Shown here one piece after another: positions 19,440 to 30,530 of a stretch of DNA of 64,000 nucleotides (within the stretch, counting starts at the first letter, position 1; every line of letters starts with the position of its first letter). Below the pieces are notes generated by a model. The model was given only the letters and a program-made list of their open reading frames with translations, did no database searches and was not told the origin of the DNA. This DNA comes from Saccharomycopsis crataegensis (lineage: Eukaryota > Ascomycota > Saccharomycetes > Ascoideales > Saccharomycopsidaceae): assembly GCF_037102585.1 (NCBI RefSeq), contig NW_027043824.1:682001-746000 (forward strand), read 5' to 3'. The translations under genes were made by a program, and so were the position numbers.

Positions 19440-20830
19440 AAAAATTAAGGCAACTATAAAGGTTAGTATTTGAGAAATTATTAAAACAATAAGAGGTTCA
19501 GGTACTTGCGTTCCAGCATAGTTTTTATCGTCATCAGCAGCCATCATGGTGATTATGGATATCAGTATATTTGAAATATTATTGGGAAGAATAAGGGGTT
19601 TTTAAACTTAGCTATGGTACAAAATACGCTTCACGAGCAACCACCTCGGGGATTAAAAACGTTAGTGAGATATTCAATGGGAAAATAAAATTCAGGGTCA
19701 TTTACTTATCTCTGAACGGTTATATCATCACTAGTAACCAGAATATCTATTCTAATGTCGGTATGGTATTCATAAGGGAAAGATATAAAATGCCTTCATA
19801 CTTAGATCTGCTCAAATATGGCCCAGTTTGAATGTCACCAGCAATCAGGAGCTTGGCTTCAAATTTTAGTATTGGACATTTGCTTTGAAATGAGATAAAA
19901 AGTTGCGCTACTTAGTTTTGGCCAAATTGACCTCCAGCGACCAGTATCTGATCTAATGATTATTAGTATTATTTTTCTCTGGCAGATAAGAAGAAGATGG
20001 AAACAAAAGTTTTTCTACTTAGGTCTGATTCATTTGGGGCACCGGAACCAGCCATCATTGCAACCATGAGAGTTAGTGTGATATTTTTTTGAGAAATGAA
20101 GTGAAGTGATTTTTGTACTTAGCTTTAGTTCGAAATGTGCAACCCCTGCAGACAGCATTGGGACTACAAATTCTAGTATTTCATTGGCAAGGATATAATA
20201 TTGGAAGTTCTTAGACTTATCTTTTGTCATAATTTGATTAACGGCATCAACCATCCTGGAAACTATTAATTGTTAGCACTGTGTTTTTCAGAGAAATGAG
20301 AAAAAAAATTAAAAATAGAGGTCCTTGTACTTAGCGCTGATCCATTTCGAGTACCAGCAGCAACCATCATAGGAGCCATAAAAGTTAGTATGAAATTTGC
20401 TTTGCACTCAGGTAAAAGGTTTTCTACTTAGTTTTGGTTGAAGTCAAATATCACCAGCAACTAATAGTAAAACTATAAATGTTAGTATTGTGTTCACGAT
20501 TAAATGAAATATAGGGGTCATCTACTTAGCTTTAGCCTGAATCCATCATCAGCAGCACCTAACATCGTAACTACTGAAGTTAGTATTGTGAATATCATTA
20601 AATACAATAAAAGGTTCACTTGCTTATCTCTGGCACAATTTGAGCACCACCAGCAACCAGCATCGCTAATGGAAAGGTTAGTATTTGATTATTTGGGAAG
20701 TGAGGTGAAAGGTTGTTATACCTAGCTCTAGTATTATTTGTGCATCATCAGTAGCCAAGATTATCAAATCCTCTTGCACCAAGTTAAGTTATGGTTGGGC
20801 TTTATGATCATCATCAACTGATGTGGGAAG
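19440..20830. repeat. Degenerate ~100-bp tandem repeat array, 14 units
   Basis: A GTTAGTA-like word recurs at about 19462, 19563, 19661, 19759, 19865, 19963, 20072, 20172, 20272, 20384, 20481, 20578, 20677 and 20783, a spacing of 97-112 and mostly near 99. Two more conserved blocks sit in fixed phase: a CAGCAACCA-like word before it and AAGG...TACTTAG(C/T) about 40 bases after it. On the minus strand the word reads TACTAAC, the yeast branch-point sequence. No long open frame crosses the array. Unit divergence is high, so the array is old. Confidence 0.85.
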
Positions 20831-20884
20831 TGAGAAGATATTTTTAGGCCTTTTTTTTTCTTCAATTAAATAGTGTGATTTTTT

Positions 20885-21242
20885 TTTGTTGTGATTTACT
20901 TTTGTGTAATAACTTAGTAAATTGTGCAATTTATCTGAGTAGAAGTGCAGGATGTAAACAAAAGCTGCATCTAATTGAGCACAAAGACAAAAACAAAATA
21001 TGATCCAAAAAATTTGCTGATTCTTTCCATCACTTCCAACTCAACAAAGTGAAACAAAGAATAGTGAGAATGGTAACGCAAGTATTAACTATCGGACCAA
21101 TCATCTTTGGACCACTTCTTTCTTTTCTTGCTCCACTATTGTGTCCAAAAACATGTTGAAAACCTGGTGTTGGGGGACTTTAACCTCCACATAAAACCAG
21201 TACACCATACATTTCATCCCTACACCAGTATGTCTTTGTCGA
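20885..21242 (+). repeat. Decayed relic of the X-Y intergenic region
   Basis: This stretch aligns, with many substitutions and gaps, to the plus strand of copy B at about 26925-27285. Shared landmarks in order are TTTTGTGTAA, ATCTGAG, ATGTAAAC, TGCAT, AGCACAAA, AAACATGTTGA and AAACCAGTACACCA. Orientation is the same as copy B. It therefore descends from an older copy of the same segment and lies about 400 bp from the young copy B. Confidence 0.75.
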
Positions 21243-21651
21243 TATCCACCGCTACAGTGGTATACTCAGTCACCTATGTCATTTAAACCACAGAATCATT
21301 AACTTATATAGTACAAGTCAGAGGTTTGGGGTGGATCAAAATCCGTGATTGAGACTAATTTTCTCTATAATCGAGAAATTAAAAAAAAAAAGTGTTTTTT
21401 GGAAGTTGAATACCCATATGAATATTATAGTCCGCAAACAGGATTGTAACTGGGCAATAATTGCTGATAAAAGTTAAGGCGTTGGCATGGCCATAGAAAT
21501 AATTTATGCGGAAAAAAAATAACACCAACCCTTTTAGTCTGGAACACCGAAACGACTGAGTGGCTCATCAATAATACAATCACTCACTATTTTAGGCAAG
21601 CAGTTTCATACACTATCTAAGAATCGGTGACGCATCAATGAAGTGCATGGC
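21243..21651. other. Spacer between relic and copy B
   Basis: This is 409 bp with no feature I can support. Weak similarity to the X-Y intergenic region may continue for a short distance at the left. Confidence 0.35.
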
Positions 21652-23721
21652 CAGTAATTTACAATTGGCGAGGTTATTATCATTTAATTTTCTCTTGCTT
21701 GTAAAAGTCTTAAAAATTGTTGAATAATTTGTGCATTCAAAAATGGGATTCTTTTCATAGTTCAGATGCTAAGCATTTCTTCCTGTTTATGGAAATGGCA
21801 CTACCGAAGGAAAGTTCCGTCGGTTGGTCACACAAAGCAGGGTAATGAGAACAAAAAATACACTTGAAAATATCAATAAACATTGGGAAAGAAAGTCATT
21901 TGCTCTCTTCTATGTTAGACAATAAAACTCCTCTTTTTTACATAATTGATATTTGGTTCTTTAGAGACCGCAAATTTTTTTCATACCATTACTTTTGGCG
22001 CTTGTGCTTTTAGGACAAGATTTTTGATGTGGAAGGTACGCCAGGGATTTAATGATGAGACTTTGTTGGAACTTGAACTCTACCTCGTTGCTTGGTAGCT
22101 CCGATAATTCATTAAAAATTACGTATAATGTGTAAAAGTATTTCCTTCAGCATCATGTTTCCCTCGAAAGTGGCTGATTAGTTGGATGTTGATATTGTGA
22201 AGAAATGGACGATTTCTTCAGAAGTCAAATGTTTTAGATTCAATAAATTTCAATTCTACTCAAGGTTGCGTGAACTATTTGCCAGGATTCTTAATATACT
22301 GGTAAATGAAGTGGTATTTTAAATTCTTTTAAAGGGATACAGAAAAACAGGAGCACTTGTCTTTACATTGCTCAAAAGTTATACAAATAGGTAGCAACGT
22401 AAAAAGATTGATGATATTCTTCGTTTGCTGTTTTAGTAACTCAATTTGATGTGGATTTAGATATTATCAGTTTATACGTATAATTTTTGAAAGAGCTTCC
22501 AGCATTGACTGTGTCAACAAAAGATGGTAGCGTTTGCGGGAGCTTGAATGATTTGACAGGTTTTAAGAGAATAGATATATGTTCATTCAGAATTTGAGGA
22601 TTTTGGGACCTGTTTATTGCTATAGATTTGCAATGAGTCGAATTGAAAAGGCGGTGTTATTGGAGAATCCAGAATCCACATTGGATGATGATTCGTGTTG
22701 AACTTGTGAAAGATGGATAATATTTTACTACTGCTATTGCTTGAGTTGTTTGATTGTTTACAACCATATGCAAATGCCGCCAACTGGGGTTATGATGATA
22801 CTGTCTCATGATATATTATTGGAAACGACAAACAGGCTTTTTTTCCTCTTCTTTTGTTCTGCAGACATCACGTCTGGTTGAATTGAAGAAGAGCCTGAAT
22901 TGTAGAGAGCTAGGAATGACCAGTAGGTTTCGCAATTTCCATCCAAGGCTTTTTGATTTCTGTGAATATCTTTTGATAGCAAAAGTCTACTGCTATTGTA
23001 AAACGACAATAGGCTTGATGGAAGCTCTCTTTTTGAAACCGATAGTTTCTAGCAACTGGATTTGCAGACAGAGTGGCACCATCTTTGATGAATTTCAAGA
23101 TAGCCAACTTTTCTGTCAATATTGAAGAATGCCGCTTCCAAATGTTGAAATATGTGAAATTTTTCCTTTGAGCTGAAATTTAGGAGAATCGCCAGTAGGC
23201 AACAAGTAAAGATTGATGTGATTTTCAAGGCTAAAATAATAATACCAGATGCTATATTTATCAGGGCAATTTATCGGGAGTTCAAGAAAAAATGAGGAAT
23301 TTTGAATAGATGGCAAGAGAACCAATGTGCTCTCATACTGTATCGTGAGAAGCCGATTATATTACTGGTAAGCGATTTTGAAGATAGGAATAATGATCAC
23401 TAAAGCTCTTGAAGATTTAACGTATTATTATTATCGTTTAAGTTATGCGGTTCACTAATGGGATGATATGTTGTGTGCACATTAATGTCGCTGTGCAGCC
23501 TGATGAAGGTATTTCAACTCCCACAAGATATTGGGGAATTCAGATACACTGAAGATGATTCTTTGGATAATTTTTTCATTAAATTAAAAACAATTAAAGC
23601 AGATAAAAATAGTTCAAATGGGATAAAAAAAAAAAAACAAGAGAAAAGAAAAATAGAAATAGAAAATTGTTAGACTAAACTGTTAATGGCAAAGACATAA
23701 TACTATTTATGTCAGCAAAAT
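21652..23721. other. 3' flank of Y, copy B
   Basis: This is the mirror image of 4311-6379 and is nearly base-identical. I recognise no gene. The same unassigned open frames seen in copy A recur here (minus strand 22910-23119; plus strand 22808-23125). Confidence 0.4.
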
Positions 23722-26637
23722 TCATTGGTTTAGAGTGTGGAAGTTGCGCTCAATATACCTTAGCGGTATAATCGCCGGTCTTTCGAGTGGCCTACACGAA
23801 TTTATGGCGACAGGAGTGGAAAGGTTCATACGAGCCGAGGTAGAGGTAGGTATTATGGGAGGTCTGTTCAAGGGACCAATTCTGGATGAAGGGCCCCTTT
23901 TATTGTTGATACCGTTAGTTGAACTCACGGCGACAGGAGTGGAAAGGTTCATACGAGCCGAGGCCGCAGAAGATCCAGCACGCATGTCAGCCAAGTTCAC
24001 AAGCGGAGCATCACAATATGGACCTGAGGTCTTATCAAAACCTCCCAATTTCACCTCAATTGAATTACCAACAGGTTTACGAGCACCATTAGAAGAGTCC
24101 GCTCTGCTCACAGATGAAATGGCGGCGACAGGAGTGGAAAGGTTCATACGAGCCGAGGCCGCAGAAGATCCAGCACACATGTCAGCCAATTTCATAAGCG
24201 AAGCATCACAGGACGCACCCAAAGTCTCGCCAAGTCGATTTTCATCATCAATCACATCCTTGGACATTGAGTTTTGCATTGGACCAAACAATTCAAGCCC
24301 GTTTGGTTTGCCAATGAGACCATTGTACAATTCTACCATTTCTTCAATTTTGGACTTGATAATAGCTGGAGACAAATCCTGTTGCACTGTTTTGTGGCAC
24401 AACACAATATCCTTCCAAAGATATTCGGAAAAGTGGGCAAAATACGCGAGTTTTTCATACTCGCCGGTGGGAAGAACAACATGTTTGAAAGGTGGATTTG
24501 GATTTTGTTGCACTTTATTTTCCTGCTTAGTGTTCGCAATTTTTGGTAGAAGCTCTTTCGTTAGTTCCTTTTTCACTGGTTGAGGAAGGAAGACACTTTC
24601 CTCATTTTCAAATTTGTTGACCTTCGAATAAGAAACTCTACCAGCATTTTGTTTTGCTGATTGAACATGTCTTTTGTTAACATTGGCAGTTTCTTGAGCC
24701 TTGTTCAAAACAGGATTTTGCTTTGCTGATTGAATATCTCTTTTGTTAACATTGGCACATTGCTTCGCTGATTGAACACCTCTTTTGTTAACATTGGCAG
24801 TTTCTTGAGCCTTGTTCAAAACAGGATTTTGCTTTGCTGATTGAATATCTCTTTTGTTAACATTGGCACATTGCTTCGCTGATTGAATATCTCTTTTGTT
24901 AACATTGGCACATTGCTTCGCTGATTGAACACCTCTTTTGTTAACATTGGCAGTTTCTTGAGCCTTGTTCAAAACAGGATTTTGCTTTGCTGATTGAATA
25001 TCTCTTTTGTTAACATTGGCACCTTGCTTCGCTGATTGAACACCTCTTTTGTTAACATTGGCAGTTTCTTGAGCCTTGTTCAAAACAGGATTTTGCTTTG
25101 CTGATTGAATATCTCTTTTGTTAACATTGGCACCTTGTTTCGCTGATTGAACACCTCTTTTGTTAACATTGGCAGTTTCTTGAGCCTTGTTCAAAACAGA
25201 ACTTTGATCTTTCAATTCAGACTTTCTTGGCATGATTGGGTAGTGCTGTAAAGGTTTCAAGCAACGTTTCACTGCGGAAAAGGGGGCTGCTGATTTTTTA
25301 ATTTCCCTTGAATTCTTGACAGGAACAATGGTTGGGATTTGGCAAGATTTAAACCTTTCAGAAACCTTTTTAAATTTTTGTGCCAATTGGTCTCCTGATT
25401 TTTCAATTTTATCAGCCATCTTTGTGTAACTTCTGGCAATTTTGTTTCTTGATTCTCCAATTTTACCAGGCACCTTTGTACGGCTTCTGGCGATTTCATT
25501 CCCTGCTTCTTCAAGTTTACCAGAGACCTTTGTGCAACTTTTGGCAAGCTTGTTCCCTAAATTCTTTAATTTCTTTACTTTTTTCCCCTCTTGCTTGGCC
25601 CTGTTTTTCGCTTCCCTTTTTTCCAATTTTCTGTGTCTCTTTTCCTCCATTAACTGTTGCTTTCTTTCTCTTTTCATCTTCTTCATCATTTGCTTTTCAT
25701 TTTTTCTTTCAGCTCTTGCTTTTTTGTCGAATAATTTTGCCAAAAGTTCCTTGGTTTTCTGATTGATTCTTGAGGCTTTACCTTTTTCTTCCCCCTCATA
25801 CATTATAACTACAGGTTCCATGACGATTCTAACCTTTGGTTTTCTTTCGACTACTTCAAAATTGTGGGTCTGCTCCCATTTAATGACTCTTGTCTGCTTT
25901 TCCCTGATTTGGTCATAGAAAGACAAACTGGAATTGTCACTGAGGCCAATGATACTTTGGCAATCTGCGTCATAAGAATTGAGTCTTTCAACCTCTTCAT
26001 CATAATTTGGATTAAGAGTCTGGACCAAAACAGAGTTGTCTGGACTGTGTTCTTCAACTGGTTGCTGTTGTGGCAATTTTGGTGACGCTGCTATCGGTGG
26101 ATCAACAATGGCTGGAGAAAGAACAGGTTCATTTGAAAAAGATCTGGCTTCGGCGCCGTAGGCTGAAATGAGATAAGAATCTATCAATGAGGCTTGAAGA
26201 GATTTTACTGGGAATGAGGAAGCAAAATCAGATGAAGGTGCGAACCAGGTTCCTATAACAGGTGAATGGTTTGATTCCTCAACCGACAAAGAAGCAGAAG
26301 AAGAAGAAGAAGAAGAAGAAGAAGAAGAAGAAGAAGAAGAAGAAGAAGAAGAAGAAGAAGAAGAAGAAGAAGAAGCGATCAAAGGTTTTCTGAATGATAA
26401 TTGTTTTGAAATGTCATCAGCCTGCCTGGAAGTATGTTGCAAGAAACTGAAAATCTTGGAAGACATCTTTCTGAAGTAAGTTGACACTCTCTTAACTGGC
26501 GAAACATTCGGGCAAATAGAGGACTCGATGTCTTTTGGGATGTCTATGGAAATGACAGTGTCGGACTCTTGTGATAACTGGCGAGAAATGGAAGTTCCCA
26601 TAGTTGATGGTGGTGTTGTTGGTGTTGGTTGTGTCAT
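23722..26637 (-). CDS. Gene Y copy B: Ser-tract, NVNKR-repeat protein, 971 aa
   Basis: This is the same protein as copy A outside the minisatellite, apart from Ser instead of Phe in RFKSCQ. It has five NPVLNKAQET-type spacers and ten NVNKR modules, accounting exactly for the 125 extra residues. The reading frame is intact, the Ser tract is again 26 long, and the start and stop are conserved. Intact frames in all three copies despite large length changes suggest the protein is under selection or that the copies are very young. Function unknown. Confidence 0.8.
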   Translation of the reverse strand: MTQPTPTTPPSTMGTSISRQLSQESDTVISIDIPKDIESSICPNVSPVKRVSTYFRKMSSKIFSFLQHTSRQADDISKQLSFRKPLIASSSSSSSSSSSSSSSSSSSSSSSSSSASLSVEESNHSPVIGTWFAPSSDFASSFPVKSLQASLIDSYLISAYGAEARSFSNEPVLSPAIVDPPIAASPKLPQQQPVEEHSPDNSVLVQTLNPNYDEEVERLNSYDADCQSIIGLSDNSSLSFYDQIREKQTRVIKWEQTHNFEVVERKPKVRIVMEPVVIMYEGEEKGKASRINQKTKELLAKLFDKKARAERKNEKQMMKKMKRERKQQLMEEKRHRKLEKREAKNRAKQEGKKVKKLKNLGNKLAKSCTKVSGKLEEAGNEIARSRTKVPGKIGESRNKIARSYTKMADKIEKSGDQLAQKFKKVSERFKSCQIPTIVPVKNSREIKKSAAPFSAVKRCLKPLQHYPIMPRKSELKDQSSVLNKAQETANVNKRGVQSAKQGANVNKRDIQSAKQNPVLNKAQETANVNKRGVQSAKQGANVNKRDIQSAKQNPVLNKAQETANVNKRGVQSAKQCANVNKRDIQSAKQCANVNKRDIQSAKQNPVLNKAQETANVNKRGVQSAKQCANVNKRDIQSAKQNPVLNKAQETANVNKRHVQSAKQNAGRVSYSKVNKFENEESVFLPQPVKKELTKELLPKIANTKQENKVQQNPNPPFKHVVLPTGEYEKLAYFAHFSEYLWKDIVLCHKTVQQDLSPAIIKSKIEEMVELYNGLIGKPNGLELFGPMQNSMSKDVIDDENRLGETLGASCDASLMKLADMCAGSSAASARMNLSTPVAAISSVSRADSSNGARKPVGNSIEVKLGGFDKTSGPYCDAPLVNLADMRAGSSAASARMNLSTPVAVSSTNGINNKRGPSSRIGPLNRPPIIPTSTSARMNLSTPVAINSCRPLERPAIIPLRYIERNFHTLNQ
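24648..25198 (-). repeat. Y minisatellite, copy B (10 modules)
   Basis: This has five spacer units carrying 2, 2, 3, 2 and 1 NVNKR modules. Joining residues are Gly or Cys. The third unit has an extra Cys-joined NVNKRDIQ module, which accounts for the 14 residues beyond three full 37-residue units gained over copy A. Confidence 0.9.
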
Positions 26638-27804
26638 TGCTGGTGAACTGTTAGTTTGTGTAACTTATCTCAAAAAAAAAAAAGCTGATACTTGTTGAGT
26701 AGGGAAGATCATCAAAAGAAAAAATAACTGTGTCTGAATAATAACCTACCGATAATGTGAGTAAATGTTTTCAATGTAATCACTAAAAATCTGAAGATTT
26801 TGGTTTTGGTGTAGATTGAAAGCAGTTTTGGTTTGGTGTGTTGAACGTAGGAAATATTTTTAGAGGAAGAAGTTTCTTGGCTCTACTTTGAAAATCAGGG
26901 AATATTATAATGTGTGCTACTCATTTTTGTGTAACAGCTCAGAAAATGCCACAAACTCAGAGTCATCTGAGCATGTGTCTATAATGTAAACTGAAAAGTT
27001 GCATACAACGAAGCACAAACACAAAAAAATAATAAAAAAAAAAAAAAAAGCACACCATAACTCTTTATTTATTATTTATACGATTTATACATGCGAGCAT
27101 CGGATAACAAACCAGCAAACTAATATAACATGGCGTAATCTATTGAAATATCCACTTGGTGTCACTTATTACTCCGCTTCTTCCACTTTTGTAGGTTGAA
27201 ACATGTTGAGAGTTTAGTGCTAACGGACATAAAATATTGCATGAAACCAGTACACCACGGATGACATCTTCACACCAACATGTTTTCTCTAGAATAATAA
27301 TGAGCTAAGTGAAGCCTTCCTGGCTGGAAAATCCATTCCCGATATTTTAATGTGTATATCTTCTAGTGGCTTGTTATCCAACTGAGTCTGTGTAATATCG
27401 AACTGTTGCTGAATTTTTTTCTGCAGTGCAATTGCATAATAATGACCTTATGGAGCTCATATTTGAAGCGACCTTTGTATTAAGTCAGCCTTCCTGACAG
27501 ACTTTAATGACACTATAGATACAGAATACTGCAATATCAATGTAGGAGTTGGATTCTGGTCTATTCAAAACACTGTTTTCGCATTTCTGACTGCTATTCT
27601 GTTTTTGTGTGACTTCGGTTGATTTTGTGGCCGTTTACAATTTAGCTATGCAGAAAATATAAATATACCTCCTAGGCCAACTTTTTTTTTTTCCAACTCA
27701 ATTCTTTTTTCTTTTACTCTTTTTTCCAAACTTCAAAGACTTAATAGTTATTAAAACAAGTTTATTCTCATTTTTTTAATAATATTTACCAGCATTTCTT
27801 AATC
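26638..27804. promoter_or_regulatory. X-Y divergent intergenic region, copy B
   Basis: This is the reverse-strand equivalent of 604-1769, with one extra base in a T run near 27692. It is presumed to hold both promoters. About a third of it (26925-27285) is the part recognisable in the old relic at 20885-21242. Confidence 0.5.
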
Positions 27805-28910
27805 ATGATGTTTTTGACTGTGCTTACTGCTACCCTCTTAGGGTTGTGGCAGTTCTTTAGTGGCTTGCCACGATTTTATTGTGAGCAAAACATCTCGTTT
27901 CTTGTAGCTCATAATATCATTTACTCCTAATTACACAAAATGATCCAAAACACCACTGGTTGATAAACTAACCCCTTTTTTAGCCCGCGTTGATACTTTA
28001 CCAAACTACAATGCCGAAGACAATTTGCGCTCTTCCTTTGTGTTTTCCCATGTTGCAGCCCTTGATTCCGTATTCTTGACCACCGGAGGGCTATTTAATT
28101 CCACCCTGTTACCATATTCTCTTGACTTTGCTGCTGTTGACGATGTTGCCGAAGGACCATTGACTGATGCCGCAATCTCCTTGAGCTCAAGTGCTGTTTT
28201 GTGTACCAGTGGAGTTACACAAACACACTCCAAACCGATTCAAATGAATGAGTTTGTCGCTGCCGAATTTAACGGGTACCGAACCCCAATTGGGAAATCA
28301 GATGTCAATATCGTGGCAGCTTTGAGAGGTGCGGTTGTCGAATTAGTTGAGTATGGTCTTCCTGTTGCAAAGGTACCAACCTTGACAGATGTTTTAGGTT
28401 ACTTCTCCATTGATGCTGGTTTCAAAATCTTAGTGGTGTTCATATTTATTTTGCAAATTAAACCATTATTCGGGTATGTTGACGAATCTGCATCCAAGGA
28501 AACAACAGAGCTCATAGTGTTGTTGCAAAATAATATTGCACAAATGGAAAACGAGATTGCGAAGCGACACAAAATAATCTCACAAAGACAAGAATCTAAG
28601 CAGATTATGGAAATTGAGATTGAGGGAACCACTTTAGGCTCATCAGATAGTAGCTCTGAAGTCTTTTCTGGTAATGATAATGATCTGAGTAAAGAGTTAA
28701 TAATTGCAGATAGTTTTGAGATTAACCAGCAGCGTGCTGTGTCTGTTGAATTATCAATAGTTGCAAGTACTGAAGATGAAGACGACGATCAGGAGGAAGA
28801 AGAAGAAGAAGAAGAAGAAGAAGAAGAAGAAGAAGAAGAAGAAGAAGAAGAAGAAGAAGAAGAAGAAGAAGAAGAAGAAGAAGAAGAAGAAGAAGAAGAA
28901 GAAGAAGATA

Positions 28911-28949
<39 letters not shown>

Positions 28950-29128
28950 GTGGTGGTGAGTGTGTTGAATATGAAGGCTGCTTATTTTCAGTGGACTCAA
29001 AAAATAGTAACATTCTTTACTTCAGGCATATAGACACCGGTTTGCTTGGCTACCAGGAAAATGATAAGATTTTCTTGTTCATAGATGGCCAGTTTGAAGA
29101 AGTTGATCAGGAGGACTATGGGTGTTAG
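27805..29128 (+). CDS. Gene X copy B: two-exon acidic-tract membrane protein
   Basis: The family is not recognised. I propose exon 1 at 27805-27880 (MMFLTVLTATLLGLWQFFSG), an intron at 27881-27983 and exon 2 at 27984-29128, giving 406 residues. The intron would have the donor GTGAGC, the branch-like AAACTAACC and the acceptor TTTTTTAG. The donor is non-canonical against the GTATGT of HRD1. Support: exon 2 is open from the acceptor but lacks ATG until about 28247, and the join keeps frame. The protein has an N-terminal hydrophobic segment, a lumenal-looking domain, a membrane span (FKILVVFIFILQIKPLFGYV), a helical linker and then about 40 Glu plus an Asp run. The final 60 residues are mixed. 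I infer a type I or two-span membrane protein of the secretory pathway. Confidence 0.6.
28792..28946 (+). repeat. GAA/GAT triplet expansion in gene X, copy B
   Basis: About 40 GAA codons (Glu) run into about 13 GAT codons (Asp). The length is the same in copy C (47724-47878 region, reverse strand). Confidence 0.9.
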
Positions 29129-29745
29129 TTTTTTGCTTGGTCTTTTCTTCGCTTGACGATAGTTGGAATTATCACAAGGTCAGAACTCGAGGCTTTTTGT
29201 AGCATCTTCGTTGTTCGCACTCAAATAGATGCAACCACGACGAACCTTTGTCCCAAAGTCTCTGCGTACTGACTATTAGTTGTGTTTTCCATTCGGGTTT
29301 TCAAAATTTTGTTTTTTACTTTTTGCTATTCAGTTTTCTCATTGTCGTGTCATCTCCAATTTGATATGTTGTCTTGACCTGTTTTTTGATTTTTCCAATC
29401 TTTCAATACTCTTCATCCTTTATTTGGTGTTTCTTATCGTCACAACTTTCCTTCCTTGTTTGGATATTTGCTGTGTTCGTTGGTGTTTCATTTTTCAAAA
29501 GTATAGGTGATTGTTTTTGGTGGTTCTTATATTCTTCATAGATACTCTTCAAAGATTATCTGGTGACTTCTCTTTCTATTCTCTGGGGAAGTCCTGTTCT
29601 ATTTGATTCCTTGATAAAGTTCTGTTCCATCTGGCTTTTCTGTTGAGCTTTATTTTGTTTTCCTTTACTTTTTCTTTATGTAGCCACTATGCTTAATTGT
29701 TTGTCTTTAATTTTTTTTTTTTAATTCAATTAAATATACTTGAAC
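29129..29745. other. 3' flank of X, copy B
   Basis: This is 617 bp of T-rich sequence shared with copy C. The stretch 29417-29539 is absent from C. I see no gene. Confidence 0.45.
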
Positions 29746-29761
29746 CAGGTTCGAGTCCCTT
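29738..29761 (+). other. 24-bp motif with pol III B-box core, near end of copy B
   Basis: A 24-base sequence containing GGTTCGAGTCC, a perfect match to the tRNA internal B-box (GGTTCGANTCC). The identical 24 bases occur at 46572-46595 on the minus strand, outside copy C. The flanking bases do not form a T-stem, and no A-box at a suitable distance is convincing, so this is not a functional tRNA gene. Confidence 0.55.
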
Positions 29762-30530
29762 GTAGGTTTGACATTTGAACTCATTTTCAGTGTCGCTTAG
29801 CTTCTTAATACCGAAGCTATTTTTTTTTGGCATATACAGCTAGTCAACATCTTGTATATATTTCGTGGAGCATGGCTTCCACGTTGGTGTTTTATCATTG
29901 AATATTTCTTGTGTTTTAGCATATAAATATACATCATTCCTTGAGTTTCAGCATAGAAGTATCCACTATCCTTTGTGTCCTGGAATAACAAAAAAACATT
30001 TTATTTAAATACTAATAATTATCACTAAAGGGTTTTTCACCATATGATATGGTTTTCCCTAACATATATAATAAGCATTAGCTTATAAGATTTTACATAG
30101 ATATATATAATTATATATTTATTAATATATCGAACTTTGAAGGAAAAAAAAGGAATAGGAATTCAGGACTACTCAGCCCATCACAACATTGAGAAAGATC
30201 ACTTTACCAGGACAAAAATTCATTCAGATACACACATTGTTGTGATGAAAGACTGTGTTTCACAAAGACAAAGTTTGCCGTATCATAACAATTGCGAAGT
30301 ATCACACCATGTCAATTCCACTGGAGCAGTAAGTAGTAAGGACGGTGGGAAGCTTCGGAAATTCCAGCTATTGGTCACCGCAGACAGGGCAACTCCCCCA
30401 CGAAAATCGGTGATTTCTAATTTGTATAAACTCCTGGAAGCTGTTTCCATCTCTCTTTTATTCCCAGTTTGTCAACACTCTTTTTTTTCTTCTTCAATCT
30501 CTAATCAAATATATACGATTCGTTTCTTGG
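29762..30530. other. Intergenic DNA upstream of TRX3
   Basis: This is AT-rich and includes two to three imperfect ~32-bp repeats at about 29893-29985 (AGCATA core). The right part presumably holds the TRX3 promoter. An open frame without ATG overlaps the TRX3 start in another phase and looks like chance. Confidence 0.4.

Larger units (their letters stand above)
21652..29745 (-). repeat. XY segment copy B (inverted, complete)
   Basis: This is the second copy, in reverse orientation. Its left end matches copy A to 6379, and its right part matches copy C leftwards to about 47053. It contains Y on the minus strand and X on the plus strand. Relative to A it gains 375 bp in the Y minisatellite and one base in an A/T run near 27692. 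Relative to C it has 123 bp more at 29417-29539, bounded by TCTTCAT repeats. The right boundary is gradual, ending near ATACTTGAA at 29745. Confidence 0.93.

Noticed and set aside
20030-20254. 74-codon frame inside the tandem array
   Set aside because: It is a chance frame within one repeat stretch, not continued in other units.
19440-20830. A currently spliced multi-intron gene in the tandem array
   Set aside because: The branch-like TACTAAC is repeated, but the donor position lacks a conserved GT and exon frames do not agree between units.
28722-29033. Poly-Lys, poly-His/Leu and poly-Ser frames over the gene X tract
   Set aside because: They are alternative frames of one GAA/GAT repeat. 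Only the Glu/Asp frame belongs to a longer protein.
21652-29745. Inverted repeats as a centromere of the C. tropicalis type
   Set aside because: The inverted pairs surround 15-17 kb of ordinary dense genes rather than a small gene-free core.
29738-29761. A tRNA gene at the B-box motif
   Set aside because: The bases around GGTTCGAGTCC do not pair as a T-stem and no A-box at tRNA distance is convincing.
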